From positions 434,001 through 498,000 of the forward strand of contig JAEQBH010000137.1 of NCBI GenBank assembly GCA_016808115.1: a stretch of 64,000 nucleotides of DNA, written 5' to 3'. The position numbers and the translations under genes were made by a program. This document shows positions 25,536 through 36,421 of the stretch, one piece after another (position 1 is the stretch's first letter; the number at the start of each line of letters is the position of its first letter). The notes under the pieces were generated by a model. It saw nothing but the letters and a program-made list of their open reading frames with translations. It was not told the DNA's origin and searched no databases. This DNA is from Tetrastigma voinierianum (taxonomy: Eukaryota > Streptophyta > Magnoliopsida > Vitales > Vitaceae).

Positions 25536-26182
25536 GTCTTCATGAGTTTTTATTTTTGATGTATGTATTATAATAGAAACTTGATTTACATTTATCTTTT
25601 TGGCATCTTTTATTCAAGCAGTTGCTTTCAGCTTTCTTTTGAATATATTATTTTGTTTGTATATTGAAAGGGAGATAACTTAATTCAAATTAACACAATA
25701 TATGTACATGTGTTTTAATAGTTACATGCATATTTATATATACTGGTGGTTAACAAGATAAAGTCTTAGTTATGAAACAAGGTATATTTTGTAATAAATG
25801 TTTAAATTAAACAACAATTTTCAATATGCCAACAAGTTATTTTGCATCATACTCTTCATTGCAAATATTGCTTATTTTAAATTTTTCAAAGCGCTATCAT
25901 GACATATGCTTCTAATTCCAATTTATAATCTATGGTGGAAGTCCTTACCTTGACATATTTAAATAAACCCATGATTTATTTGAACACAAACTCTTGACAT
26001 ATTATGAGTGTAGATAGAGTTATATTGATTACAGAAAATACATTCATTAACATTTATATATGTCAAGGTTGCCGATACACTCCACTGACAGACCGCAATA
26101 GATGACACATATACTGAAGCAGATGACATATAACACATACGATACGCTAGTAAATCATTAAGATAGGTCTTTTTTCATAGTG
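25536..26182. repeat. Right subterminal and terminal repeats of the CACTA element
   Basis: TGACATAT(A) motifs in both orientations occur from about 25897 on (near 25897, 25947, 25993, 26056 and 26122), mirroring the left end. The element closes with tttttcatagtg at 26171-26182, followed by the GGA duplication. Confidence 0.75.
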
Positions 26183-26185
26183 GGA

Positions 26186-26598
26186 GCAAGATTTCACTAT
26201 TTATATATAAACTTTGTCTACAGTCACATTTTGTCGCGCTTTAAAATAAATAATAAAAAATAAGTAGTGTCTCCTATTGTGATTTATGGTTTTCAATTAA
26301 AAAAAAAAGAGTTTTGCTAATAGAATGCGTAAACATGTGAGAAAATGCAACATACGCCCAACCATAATAGATTTTTTGATGTTTGCGGATTATATTTTCT
26401 ATTCATTATGGTCAGAGATTAAAAGAAGCTTTATTCATTATTTTACATGAGAATGTATGGTAATGATTTAAATACTTTAAATGATGTTTTTCTATAAATA
26501 AATTTTTTAATTTTTCAATATTAATATGTCTTACGGTAATACTTATGGGGCCCTTATTTTGTTATCATTTCTACTAAAAAAATATCGTGACCGGCCTT
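26186..26598. mobile_element. Right part of the unclassified ~1.3 kb insertion
   Basis: This lies between the CACTA target duplication and the point where NLR copy B resumes. It is the other side of the sequence at 4954-5876. AT-rich, no coding sequence, no clear inverted ends. Confidence 0.45.
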
Positions 26599-26882
26599 GA
26601 GAATATAGACAAGAATGTGATAAAGACAAATGAATCGGATTTTGATGGATTTGCCTACCAAACAGGAGTTCATATGCAGTCTCATGTCAAGATGATTCTC
26701 ACTCTTCCATGAGGAGAACTTTGCATCGTTTGTACAGAGCAAAGAAGAAACTCGACCGAGAACACCCGCGCTCATCCATCCGTATGAAGACACGACGTGT
26801 CCGAGGACTCTACCCTATGTCCCATCATCTTCGCTCGTTATTGGCAAGGTAAAGATTGGTTCCAATTTCAAACTACCGAAGG
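26599..26882 (+). pseudogene. NLR copy B, continuation (end of NB-ARC and start of LRR)
   Basis: Aligns with about 1210-1490 of copy A: gaatatagacaagaatgtgataaag corresponds to copy A's LIDRNLIK region, followed by the MHD-region equivalent and ggtaaagattggttcc. Many indels destroy the frame. It ends at gaagg, where the TRIM element inserted. It joins logically to 4953, across the 21.6-kb interruption. Confidence 0.9.
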
Positions 26883-27309
26883 TGTCATATCCCACATCGG
26901 ATAGAGAAGAAACTTTATGACTCTATATAAGTATGAGTTCCTTTAAACGTAGTAGACATATTTTTAAACCGTGAGGATCTCTTAGACCCAAAGCGGACAA
27001 TATCTACATAATTGGGCCGGATTGGTTATAAATGGTATCAAAGTCGATCCCCAACCTCGATGTAGGGGTCTATTCCGTTTGGCCCATAGGGGGGGTGTTT
27101 GTCCGTTTGGCCTCGCAATCCTATGAGACACAACGAGGACGTTGTATTTGCACAAGGGTGTTTGTCACATCCCACATCAGATAGGGGAAAAACTTCCTGA
27201 CACTATATAAGTATGAGTCCCTCTTAACTTAATAGATGTGTTTTAAAGCCATGAAGACCCCATGGATCAAAAGATGACAATATCTACATGATTGAGCCCG
27301 ATCATCACA
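26883..27309 (+). mobile_element. TRIM (terminal-repeat retrotransposon in miniature)
   Basis: A 427-bp element. The 5' terminal repeat (26883-27030) and 3' repeat (27163-27309) both begin TGTCA(T/C)ATCCCACATC and share ctatataagtatgag. A primer-binding site for initiator tRNA-Met, tggtatcaaag, lies at 27033-27043. The internal region is about 130 bp and cannot code. Target duplication: gaagg (26878-26882) and aaagg (27310-27314). Copy A has gaagg at the same point, which fixes the insertion site. TRIMs move only with proteins from other retrotransposons. Confidence 0.92.
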
Positions 27310-27314
27310 AAAGG

Positions 27315-27507
27315 TCTCGACATAGGCACTGTGGTGGCAACTTCCTTAGTGTAACTGGCAGGCATCTTCATCTTCGAGGCACTGAGCTTGAGGAACACAA
27401 ATATAAGGAGCATCCTAAGGTCTTTGAGAAACCTGCATCACTTAGACATTGGACCTTAAGCAGACTTTGGTAAAAAAGGTTCCCAAATCCGTCCTCTAAC
27501 TCAAGAG
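27315..27507 (+). pseudogene. NLR copy B, LRR fragment
   Basis: Matches about 1490-1690 of copy A (ctgagcttgaggaacacaa, then the rccttaagcagac...caaatc.gtcct region) with frame-destroying indels. Similarity ends at aactcaagag (27507), exactly where a Copia-like LTR appears to start. The remaining LRR portion (copy A 1690-2536) is not found in the window. Confidence 0.88.
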
Positions 27508-27818
27508 TGAACGACACCGTGTATCAGCTACTGGTGGTGGTACACTTGAGGATCACAGCATAAAAAACACTATAACTACTCGATTAAACCATCCACATGA
27601 GCAACACAATATCAATACTCTTGTAACGAATCCCAACTAATTAGTTGTTAGAAGATTCCTCTTCTAAAGTCTTCTACCATTGTGTATAAATATCTTGTTC
27701 TCCGGTTAATGAGAAATAGAAAAGAAATACATTTTTAGGATTCCCTCTTTCTATGTCTCAAAATACCAATTGGATAAAGAAGGGTCCATAAGGCTTCCCA
27801 ACAAGTGGTATCAGAGCC
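27508..27818 (+). mobile_element. Copia-type 5' LTR and primer-binding site, truncated element
   Basis: The LTR ends cccaaca at 27803, two bases before tggtatcagagcc (27806-27818), a perfect initiator tRNA-Met primer site. A tataaatat box lies near 27690. The start is placed at TG 27508, where NLR similarity ends; a shorter LTR from tgttag at 27643 is the alternative. No gag-pol is recognisable downstream, so the element is truncated or internally lost. Confidence 0.65.
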
Positions 27819-29697
27819 TTGTTCAAGTTTAATCGTGTAGGTGGAAACCGGACAAAATTGTGTGGTGTGTAAGGACCTTGATCGTCGGAAACTCTGGGCA
27901 TCAGCAGCGTAACGTGAACTTGCAAAAAAGGTAATCTGACGACAGTATGCCGGCCATCCCTCCGATGATTAAATCAGCAAAAGATGGAAAAGAAGAAGCA
28001 GAGAGTTTTTCACTATTCGAATCCCTTACCTTGTGGAAGATCTTCCTGATTTATAGGACGTGGTTCGCCAATCTTCCCTTAATTTTAGGAGTAAAATCTT
28101 TTAATTTTGGGGATAAAATCTCCTAATTTTAGGGATAAAATATTTATTCCCTATCAAGGATTAACCTTTCGAGAAATAAGGGATTTGGAGGCTGGGAAAT
28201 TTTGTTGATAAATATCTCGTTTGCCTATTTTCCTCCTTTATATACTTATCCATAACGGACTTCCCATATGTGGTAGGATGTCCTACTGGGACTTAAACTC
28301 TAGACGTCGCCTCGAAGTTACTTCCAGCATTGGGAGACAACCTCGATTCTCTAAACGTGCATCAAGACTTTCCCGTCTGGATAATCCCTCTTGGTCTTAA
28401 TATGGCAAGTGGGCCTGGCCGTTTCACAATGCGGGCCAACCGGGTATTCAAGCCAAGTGGGTCTCAGTCTATTGAGGTAGGGTATAAGGATTATGGTACT
28501 AATAATGCCTCTTTTCGATCGAATTTTATGTTTTTTTAGTCGAGGGAAAGTACTATGTTTTTAAATCTTTGGTGCGAAAAGATGAAAGGACTAGGAGAAT
28601 TAATGTGTATATTGAAAGTATCGTAAGGTGAAGTGTGTTTGGATATAAAGTGTGTGGGCAGTGCACGTTTCCCAACATGTTCGGGCCGCGCATGACGCTG
28701 TCCCGACACATTTAATGTGCCTGATGTTTCACCCCATATATGTGTCATTCGAGGCTTATTTTTTACGATTTCACAAAGCTCTTACCATCGCAAATTCTTT
28801 CATGTGTTTTTGCGAACCGTTTCTTTAAAGAAATTATCTGAGATCCCTTACAACTTTCAATTTTCCCAAGGAGTTTTTTTCAAAACTAGTTTCAGATATC
28901 CTTCTTTCGTATTGCGGGCTCATATCGGGTATTCAAGTTGTGAAAGTTTTGTTTCTTTCTAAGGTTACGAACATCGTTCACTGGTGGGGTTTTAGTGATG
29001 ATGTTGTAGGCTGGGTATGGGGTGTTCTCAGGTTTAAAGACATCCCATTAGGTCCTACGAAGGTTCCTGGTTCGGGGTTCTTAGGTTATGTTGCTAGCAA
29101 ATTGTTAAACCTCCAAAGGGGTGTTTTGTTTTGTCTTTTGGGGGTTTTAAGATGATTCCCCTTTTTTTTGTTTATTTTCCTATAGAATGGCCAGAGGCCG
29201 CGAAGAGGCTTTTACTAGCCAAGCTGGGTGTAAGAGGGGGACTCCCTGGGAAACGCCCATGGTGCTGTCTACCGCTATGTTTCCAGAATCAAGATCCCCG
29301 ACAAGTTCGATCGCCATCGTATCAAGGTGTCAATATACCCGCTGTCAACCATAGGAGGGGCAGATACGTTATTTTACTTGAGGGCGCTTGTTACGATCGC
29401 TTCCCACTCCTTTTTTTGGTGAAACAACAAGACTTTTACTAGTAAGCACCTCCTACACTTATACATCCAACATCTGATTCCGACATGAGTTTGCGCAATA
29501 AACTTTCTACCTGGATATTTCCCTGGTAGAGATTTTTTTTTATTTATACTTTGAAGCTATGGACTGGGGGCCGCCATTCATGCTCAATACAACCCCTAAC
29601 TCAATTTGTAACTGTGCTCTCGTGACTACCCTAAGACCAAGCCGAAGCGCTGTTTCGGGTCAAATGTCCATGATACGAGACGTTAGGCTCTCCAGGG
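27819..29697. other. Unassigned sequence, probably retroelement debris
   Basis: No recognisable protein. It may be the rest of the Copia-like insertion or an unrelated insertion. A short tandem repeat lies at about 28079-28148. A GC-richer region at about 29160-29440 has short open frames that I do not recognise. Confidence 0.4.
28079..28148. repeat. Three imperfect copies of a ~23-bp unit
   Basis: The unit taattttaggga.taaaatct is repeated three times in tandem with small changes. Confidence 0.8.
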
Positions 29698-32600
29698 TGT
29701 AGACCCTTAATTTTTTCCCTCAACACTTGCATTTATCCTATGGGTGTCACACTCACCCATCATTCTTATATGGCACCATTAGGGCCCTTTTAGGCTTAGT
29801 CGGTCTCCGAGCCTCGGGTGGTATGTGGTCCATTGAGTGTGTATGTAGTTCACTTTGGAGTGTCATCGTGGCTTTTTATTTTTTAATTATTGGCATTGTG
29901 CCATAAGAAGCAAGTGGGGCCTCCCGAGGTTTTAACTAAATCAGAGTTTATTGGAGTATGTCGAATTAGGAGCACTTTTGATTGTTTCGATCATATCTTC
30001 CTCATTCGAACTTGGAATCGTGCACCGTTTTTTTTATGAACTCCTTGTTCTTCAAGGAATATTCTATCAAAATTTCAAAAATATTCCCAACCGGCTCAAT
30101 CGGTCCTCAAAGTTTCGCTTAGGCGTAATCTATCAATACACTCGAATTTAGAGCACTTGGGCTTGTTTCAATCATATCTCCTCATCCGAATCCTTGAAAT
30201 TACGATCGCTTTGTCGATTCCCTACTATTGAAGAATTCTATGACAAAATTTGAGAATTCTTATCGACAGATTCGACCGCTTGGGAACCGGCTACTGGCTT
30301 GATCTGATTTAAATTAAAGTTCATTATTGGAGCAGGTTCGAATTCTGAGCACCTGAGCTTGTTTTGATCATATCTCCCTCATCTGAACTCGGAATTGCAT
30401 TCCATTTTTTTTGTTGGATTCCTTATTCTTCAAGTTCCATTTATCAAATATTCAATTTTTTTCTCAGCTAGCTCAACCAGTTGGCATCCGGTTCAACCGG
30501 TTCATTGAGTCAGCTTGAATGGAGCACTGATTTTGGTGGTTTTGGAGCCTAAACCCTACATGGCTCAGTCCCATAAGCTCTTGATCGCCTCCTCGCGTAT
30601 TTCGGTCCATTTTTGGGCCTTGGTTCGTTCCCAGCCTACCATGAATCCATATGATTTCTTGTAGAAGCAACCGAAACTAAAGGGAATAAGTCATCTTCAT
30701 GAATGCAAGAGAGATAATAAAGGGGGGAGTGGGTGATTTCCAAGTCTGATGGAGGGGATTTCGGTGTTGAAGGGGAAGAGAATCCAGGGGGCTCGGTTTG
30801 CTTAGGTAGGGTTCTGGTATAAGAAGCCAAAAGGAGAAGAAAAGGTTAGCACCTTTTAACATTTTCAGAGTGGGGATACTCTGTTAGACTTTTCTGCATC
30901 TTTCTGGGTAGGGAGCTTTGTCAAGACAGGGAGATTAAAAAAAATAAAAGTGTGGGGGAGAGCTCTGGGCATCTGAGGGATAGTTCAGGGTGCATGTGAA
31001 GTGAGTAGAGAGAAAAGGGAGAAAATGGCTTCTTTTTTGGGAAAGACTCTTACCATTTTTCTAGAGAAAGCTTTGTTTTGGGAGTTTCTTTTGGTATCCA
31101 AATCGAAGATTTTGTCCGGTTGGTTGCTGGAAACGAGGACACTTTGCATCTCCATGGATGTCCTACGGGTAGAGTGTTAGAGCCCAAGGCGGAATCCAAG
31201 TAAAGTCAAGCCTTTGTTAGCCTTTGATTTCGTATCTTTGGGGTCTCTGTTTTTTAGTATGTTTTGTGAATATTGAACATGTCTTCAGGATCAGCTCTCC
31301 TAGACAAGTTTGGTTTAGAGGAAGGAAAGTTGAAAGCATGATGGCCTTTTCGTCATATGTTGTATATTTATCAATCAGATCTACTGTGCCAAGCTTAAGT
31401 GGTGAATTTTGGGAAAACAAAGATTTTAGTAGCGGTTTGGTCTTCATGTGGAACCCACTTCAGCTTGAGCCCATCATCCGGCTCTAATTGGCAATCGTTT
31501 TGTTAGATTCTTACTCAGGGGAATTTTATGAAAGCTTTAATTTTTCAATCATGAACCCACAAACCGTCAAAAGGATCTATTAAAACCCGCTTTAGAAACG
31601 TTAACAGATTAGTTTCAGCTTGGTTCTCATCGTCCGGATCGACCGAGAACGCTTTTTTGTTAGATTCTCACCTGAGGAATTTTCTGACAAGGTTTCAGAA
31701 TTTTTCTCAACCTGTTGAACATACTGGGAACCTATTCAACATGTTATGTTGGGTAGCCCTGGTTTTAGAAACATATCAAATTGTTTCAATTGGTTCTCAC
31801 TTGTTTGGGATTGGAATTGAGCGCCGTTTTTTTTTTTTTTTTTGGATTCCTTACTCTTTGAGAAATTTTTTGACAGAGTTTCGGAATTTTTCTCAATCAC
31901 CGAACCAACCGAACTCAGTTTAATAGGTTGTGCAGATACCTTTACTGCAACTTCCTATTTTAGCACTTTTCAAGCTCAACCTCTGAGGCTCGCCTTTTCA
32001 CTATTGCACTGTGGCCATATTCGGGGTCTAAAGCCGAGCCAATTTGAATTGCAGACTCTTGTTATGGAGTTAGACATCTGGGGTTAGGTGAGTTTGATTG
32101 TGAATTGGTGATTGTGGTTAGTGAATTGTCATTTGGGGAGTGTGGAAAGAAAGAAACATCTTAATCCCCTCATTTTCCATTCACTTCCATTTTGAACGTA
32201 AACTTTGGTTACTTGATCATGGATGCATGATGTGTTCTTGTGCTTATTAATTAACCATATATGCAGCGCTTGGCTAAGGACCACAGGTACGCACCCATTA
32301 TTTTGTTTGGTCGATTGTTTATCCATGTTAGATACTAAGTAGGTTGGTGTGATTCGGGTCATCTATTTAGCCCGAGTGATCGATTGATCTTTAACCCATA
32401 TGCTCCCATGTACCCAATTCATTAGTAGAGACCGTGTTCCGGTCCTAGAGGGGTGCTACCTTGCATGAGGTACCTTCCCAATAGGTAACCTGATCTCTGA
32501 ACCTAGAAATCTAGTTTTCATGGACCGTTTTTTTCCTTACTGGAGTCAATGAGGGGTTTTTGTTCTTACTTCATTTTCCCCATTTAAGAAATAAAATAAA

Positions 32601-32734
32601 ATAAAAAGTAAGTAGCGACTCTAAACAAACCATTCACTGGGACGGATTTTCTCCAAAGCTCGAAAAATCAACTTCTTACTTTTTAATACTAATAGCTTAG
32701 TCGCTACGACTCGCGGATCGTGTAGTGGTCCACA
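29698..32734 (+). mobile_element. 5' LTR of a Tat/Ogre-type Ty3/gypsy element
   Basis: Begins tgtagacccttaa (29698) and ends tccaca (32734), three bases before a tRNA-Arg-type primer site. Long LTRs (about 3 kb) and this primer site are known for the Tat/Ogre lineage. The start is a judgement from the TG...CA ends; the end is well fixed. The LTR contains a series of diverged repeats. It is the left end of an element that continues, with interruptions, to about 63020. Confidence 0.7.
29945..31925. repeat. Diverged ~170-190-bp repeats within the Tat LTR
   Basis: The phrase gagcac(t)tg.gcttgtttc.atcatatctcc(ctc)atc(c)gaac, followed by attcctt.ttcttcaa(g)ga and a gattc.acc..tt segment, recurs at about 29960, 30150 and 30345. 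More diverged copies lie near 31440-31520, 31610-31700 and 31790-31910. Spacing is irregular, suggesting an old tandem array. Confidence 0.6.
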
Positions 32735-32737
32735 AAT

Positions 32738-32755
32738 TGGCGACTCCGCTGGGGA
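32738..32755 (+). other. Primer-binding site (tRNA-Arg type) of the Tat element
   Basis: tggcgactccgctgggga immediately follows the LTR. It matches the tRNA-Arg-complementary primer site reported for Ogre/Tat elements. Confidence 0.8.
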
Positions 32756-33712
32756 AACCGAACTTAAAATCTCTGTTTCATAAGAGGGTCAAGCTTGAAC
32801 TTGAGTTAGGTATATTGGAGCACATGGTTCATTGAACATAAATGACTGATGATCACTTACCTGGTTGGTATTTGGCATAAACTTATGGTTTATTTGTGCA
32901 TGTGTGTTCAGCTGTTGGATTCTTGCATGCTTGCGCATGGTTGATTGGTACTTAGCTATATATTTTTGATTGGCATAGATGGTTAGATTGTGTGTAGATT
33001 CTGTGGTAGGCTTGCCTTTTCAGGCATGATTGCTCGCTACATGGCTACCTCTATCTTCGCACGACGTTGATTTGTTTGTGTTTGTGGGCGGCACAGATCC
33101 CCCTTTATTTCCGACTCACTTGTCTTGGTCAACTATTCCTCATTGATTGCTTGAGTTGCTTGGGAGTCATTTCCAATTGTTTGCCTTCTACCAAGCTAGG
33201 AGTTTGGAGTAGGGTCTAGCGTAGGGGCTATATCGATGTTTGGGAGCACTATAAAGATGACAGATATCCGAGCAATGATGACCTGTATAGCCTTGAGCTG
33301 GATTTCATGGATACATGCATGGCCATTGTGTCATTTTGATTGATGGTTAGGATCTTAGGTTACGTATCCCGTCTATGTACAGTTATCTAGCTTTTAGGAC
33401 TTGCCTTTTCCTGTTGTTAGCTTTTGAGCCACATTACCCCTGAGGTATCACCATGTTAGAACTTCGCTTCCGCCCTCGTAGCTTCATACGCTTAGCCAGC
33501 GACATCACATGTTAGTTCATTCTTAGAGGATTTTAGTCATACAAAGACGTATTGATTTCAGATTGTAGTCACGTGACTACAATATACCCTTTCCTTTGTA
33601 GAGGATTTTGATCGAGACCGACTCGGGTTCTTGAGCTCGATCCCACCGGCACTTGTTAGAGGATCAGATTCACACAGTCAGTTAGAGCATATATCATATC
33701 ATAGAGATATGG
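32756..33712 (+). other. Untranslated leader of the Tat element
   Basis: Non-coding sequence between the primer site and the point where the minus-strand chromovirus inserted. It should continue at 41729 toward gag. Confidence 0.6.
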
Positions 33713-36421
33713 TGTAGCACTCCCTTTTCCTACTCCGAATCTGCTTCACGGGTCCAACAGCAGTCCAGTTGCCTCAATGTCACTTAATCACCTTATCAAA
33801 ATCATTATCAAACACCGTAGCGTTTACACTTCGCTGGCATAAAATCCTTTTCAAATATGCTGAAGCGCTTTAAAGGGGTAAGCCCATTCATTTCATTCAA
33901 TATGCAAAAGTACTAATTACTATAAATGCATATCAAGTTTTTCAAATGATTTACAAAATAGATATTCGTAGTTGAAATTGTTTTACAAATATTAATGTTC
34001 AAAATAGATATGGGTGAATGCATATGTCTAACATACTCCGCGAATTTTTCTCTTTATGACTCAATGCTCCTCGATTCAAGCTTGTCGTCATGTTCAATTC
34101 CAAGGTCAAATGCATAGATAAAACTACAAGCTAGGCATTTACATGCTTAGTGGTTCTATGCAATTCCATTCTCGATTTCAGTTTAAATCAAATTATGCAG
34201 TTTTACTAAACAAACTTTTAGATCTTTTTGGATGATCAATGTCAATACAATACATATACTTATTTCATATATAATCATTTATGGTTCATTGATCAAATCC
34301 AAATATACACTTCCATATGCAATAAGTCATTGAAAATCAAATCATGCATTTCATAATACTCTTTTCATTTCAATTTGCAATCATGCTTTTCAATTTCAAT
34401 TTGTCACAATCTCAAATCAATTCAATTCGGTTCTACCTTAATAAATTTAAACTACAGCCATATACATGATATCGTAATCATCGCACCTGCTCACTGGCCA
34501 CAGCCGATATAAATCCAAGTATATAACACAAGACGGCCCCACAATGGATCGGTTATTAAAAAAATCAATTAGTGAACACTACCGATACGGTCCCGCTGGG
34601 CTGTTGATCGGAGTGACACATCAATACAATCGTTCGCAGTATTGCTATTTTGACCCTATCAGTATACAACTATCCTCATATGAACCAAAATAAGCATTAT
34701 TCAATGTATATCAAATATTTGAGAGTAATATATAGCATAATATGTACATTTGTATAAACGGTCATTTTCAATATCATGCAATTTTCATTTGCAAACATTT
34801 CACAATCAATTTCTTCAAATCAATTAAAACAATTCATATGCTTTATGCATTTAGAACAAATAGTTCAAATCTTGGAAACTATAATAAGAGAAGATAGAAT
34901 GAACAAAATCATCGCTTGATCATCTTTGGAATCTCGACTTCAATGTTACCTTCCCTCCTCAAGTCTTATTCAAATACAATGAAAATCAAGACATATTAGT
35001 AGGTTATTCTAGGAGTTTTAGTCGTGGTCTATGTCCAATTGATACACTGATCAATATTATTTATAATTGGGATACATGAGCTATAATTTTCAAAGCTCCT
35101 TCAAGAAAAGTTTTTCTCTATGATTCTATTTTTTATTAGGAATTGAATCATTCCATTGACCACCATACTGTTATGCACGGCATTTTAATGCAAACTGGTC
35201 GCATGCCAAGCTCACTCGGGTTATCTATTGTTATTCCCACTAGGTCTTAACCCATAAATTGATACTATTCCTTTCTACTCATTTGAATCTATGGTTATAA
35301 GGTTTATTCTCCAATTAATCATCCACTGGATCACTAAAACTCTGCTATTACTAATATCTTATCACCAATTTGCAAAGCGTAACTTCAGACGGTCTTACAC
35401 GGATACTCACTTAAAATTTTTGCCTTTGAAGGCACCTGGTTAAACCTCTCCTTCATGTAAATTATTCTCCTAGAAGCATATTTTACCCAGAATTGAATCA
35501 CTAATTAAGATAAATCAACTATGGTCAAATTATAACATACTCAAATATAACCTCAGGAGCACTGAGTCACTTTAGTTTATTTGGTTTCAGAGCTTACAAT
35601 TTGCTCCCTGGTCCCTTCTATACATTTGCAGACCTATCTCTTATATTCTTTACCAATTGAAATCTCATCATTTGATGATTATAACTTAATCTATAGCCAA
35701 GAACAGGTCTGACAAAATGACATATTTCCTTGAAACTCAACATTCTTTCCCTTTTACAACACTCCTCCAAACCAATCCAAACTCATCTAAATAATGAAAA
35801 CAATTCAACGAACTAAATGATCCAATAATAATTTATATTATATTGGGGCTATTAACTCCAAACACAATAGAAGGCAAGAAATGGTTTTTCACCTTAAACT
35901 CTTCAATCTAATGCCAGTTTCTTCAACTGATCTCTAACCCTTGTTTAATGACAAGAACTACAACCTCACTGCAAAGCCCCAGCCTCCTTCCTCTCTCAAA
36001 CCATTAGTCAAATGGCAAGATCACGTTTGTCTGAAATATCCATGTCGCTACAAGACTTTAATAAATTTCTTAAAAATCCATTTTGGCTTAAGTTCCTAAT
36101 TGCTAGTTTGCCCAATTATTTGTCTCATTTGCATTTTTAAATTCTTCTCATTAATCCCACTTGGATATTTCTTTTTCTTCTAATTATGACCCTTAGGTCC
36201 TTATTTCAATTTCCATTTTTTGCCCTTTTCACTGGGTTTATTTCTCGGTTCAATTAATTTTCATTTTAACATTTAATATTTGCATTTGGTTTTAGCCATA
36301 TAATAATTTAATCAACATTCATTTAACAATTCCTGGAAAATACCCAAATTGGCTCAATTTATAACCGGAATATATAATAAAATTATAAAAAAAAATTCTA
36401 GGGTATTTTTAGGGCGTTACA
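33713..36421 (-). repeat. LTR of minus-strand chromovirus (its 3' LTR)
   Basis: Begins (reverse strand) tgtaacgccct at 36421 and ends at tgtagcac (33713). It aligns with 38941-41728 along most of its length, with clusters of small indels. Just outside it on the minus strand is the end of pol (NFEDEIFLSGGEL). Confidence 0.88.

Larger units (their letters stand above)
5877..26182 (+). mobile_element. CACTA (En/Spm-type) DNA transposon, ~20.3 kb, degenerate
   Basis: The left terminus reads CACTATAAGAAAAAA and the right terminus, on the reverse strand, CACTATGAAAAAA, matching the well-known plant CACTA ends. A 3-bp target duplication GGA flanks it (5874-5876 and 26183-26185), as expected for this superfamily. 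Inside are decayed tnp2-type transposase (16686-19940) and a second ORF with transposase_24-like and C48 peptidase-like segments (about 21374-24234). TGACATATA-type subterminal motifs occur at both ends. Stops and frameshifts in all coding parts mean it is not autonomous now. It is long for the superfamily, and 6-16 kb holds extra unassigned DNA. Confidence 0.93.

Noticed and set aside
28330..29442. Several short plus-strand open frames
   Set aside because: No recognisable domain, no conserved spacing, and located in probable retroelement debris.
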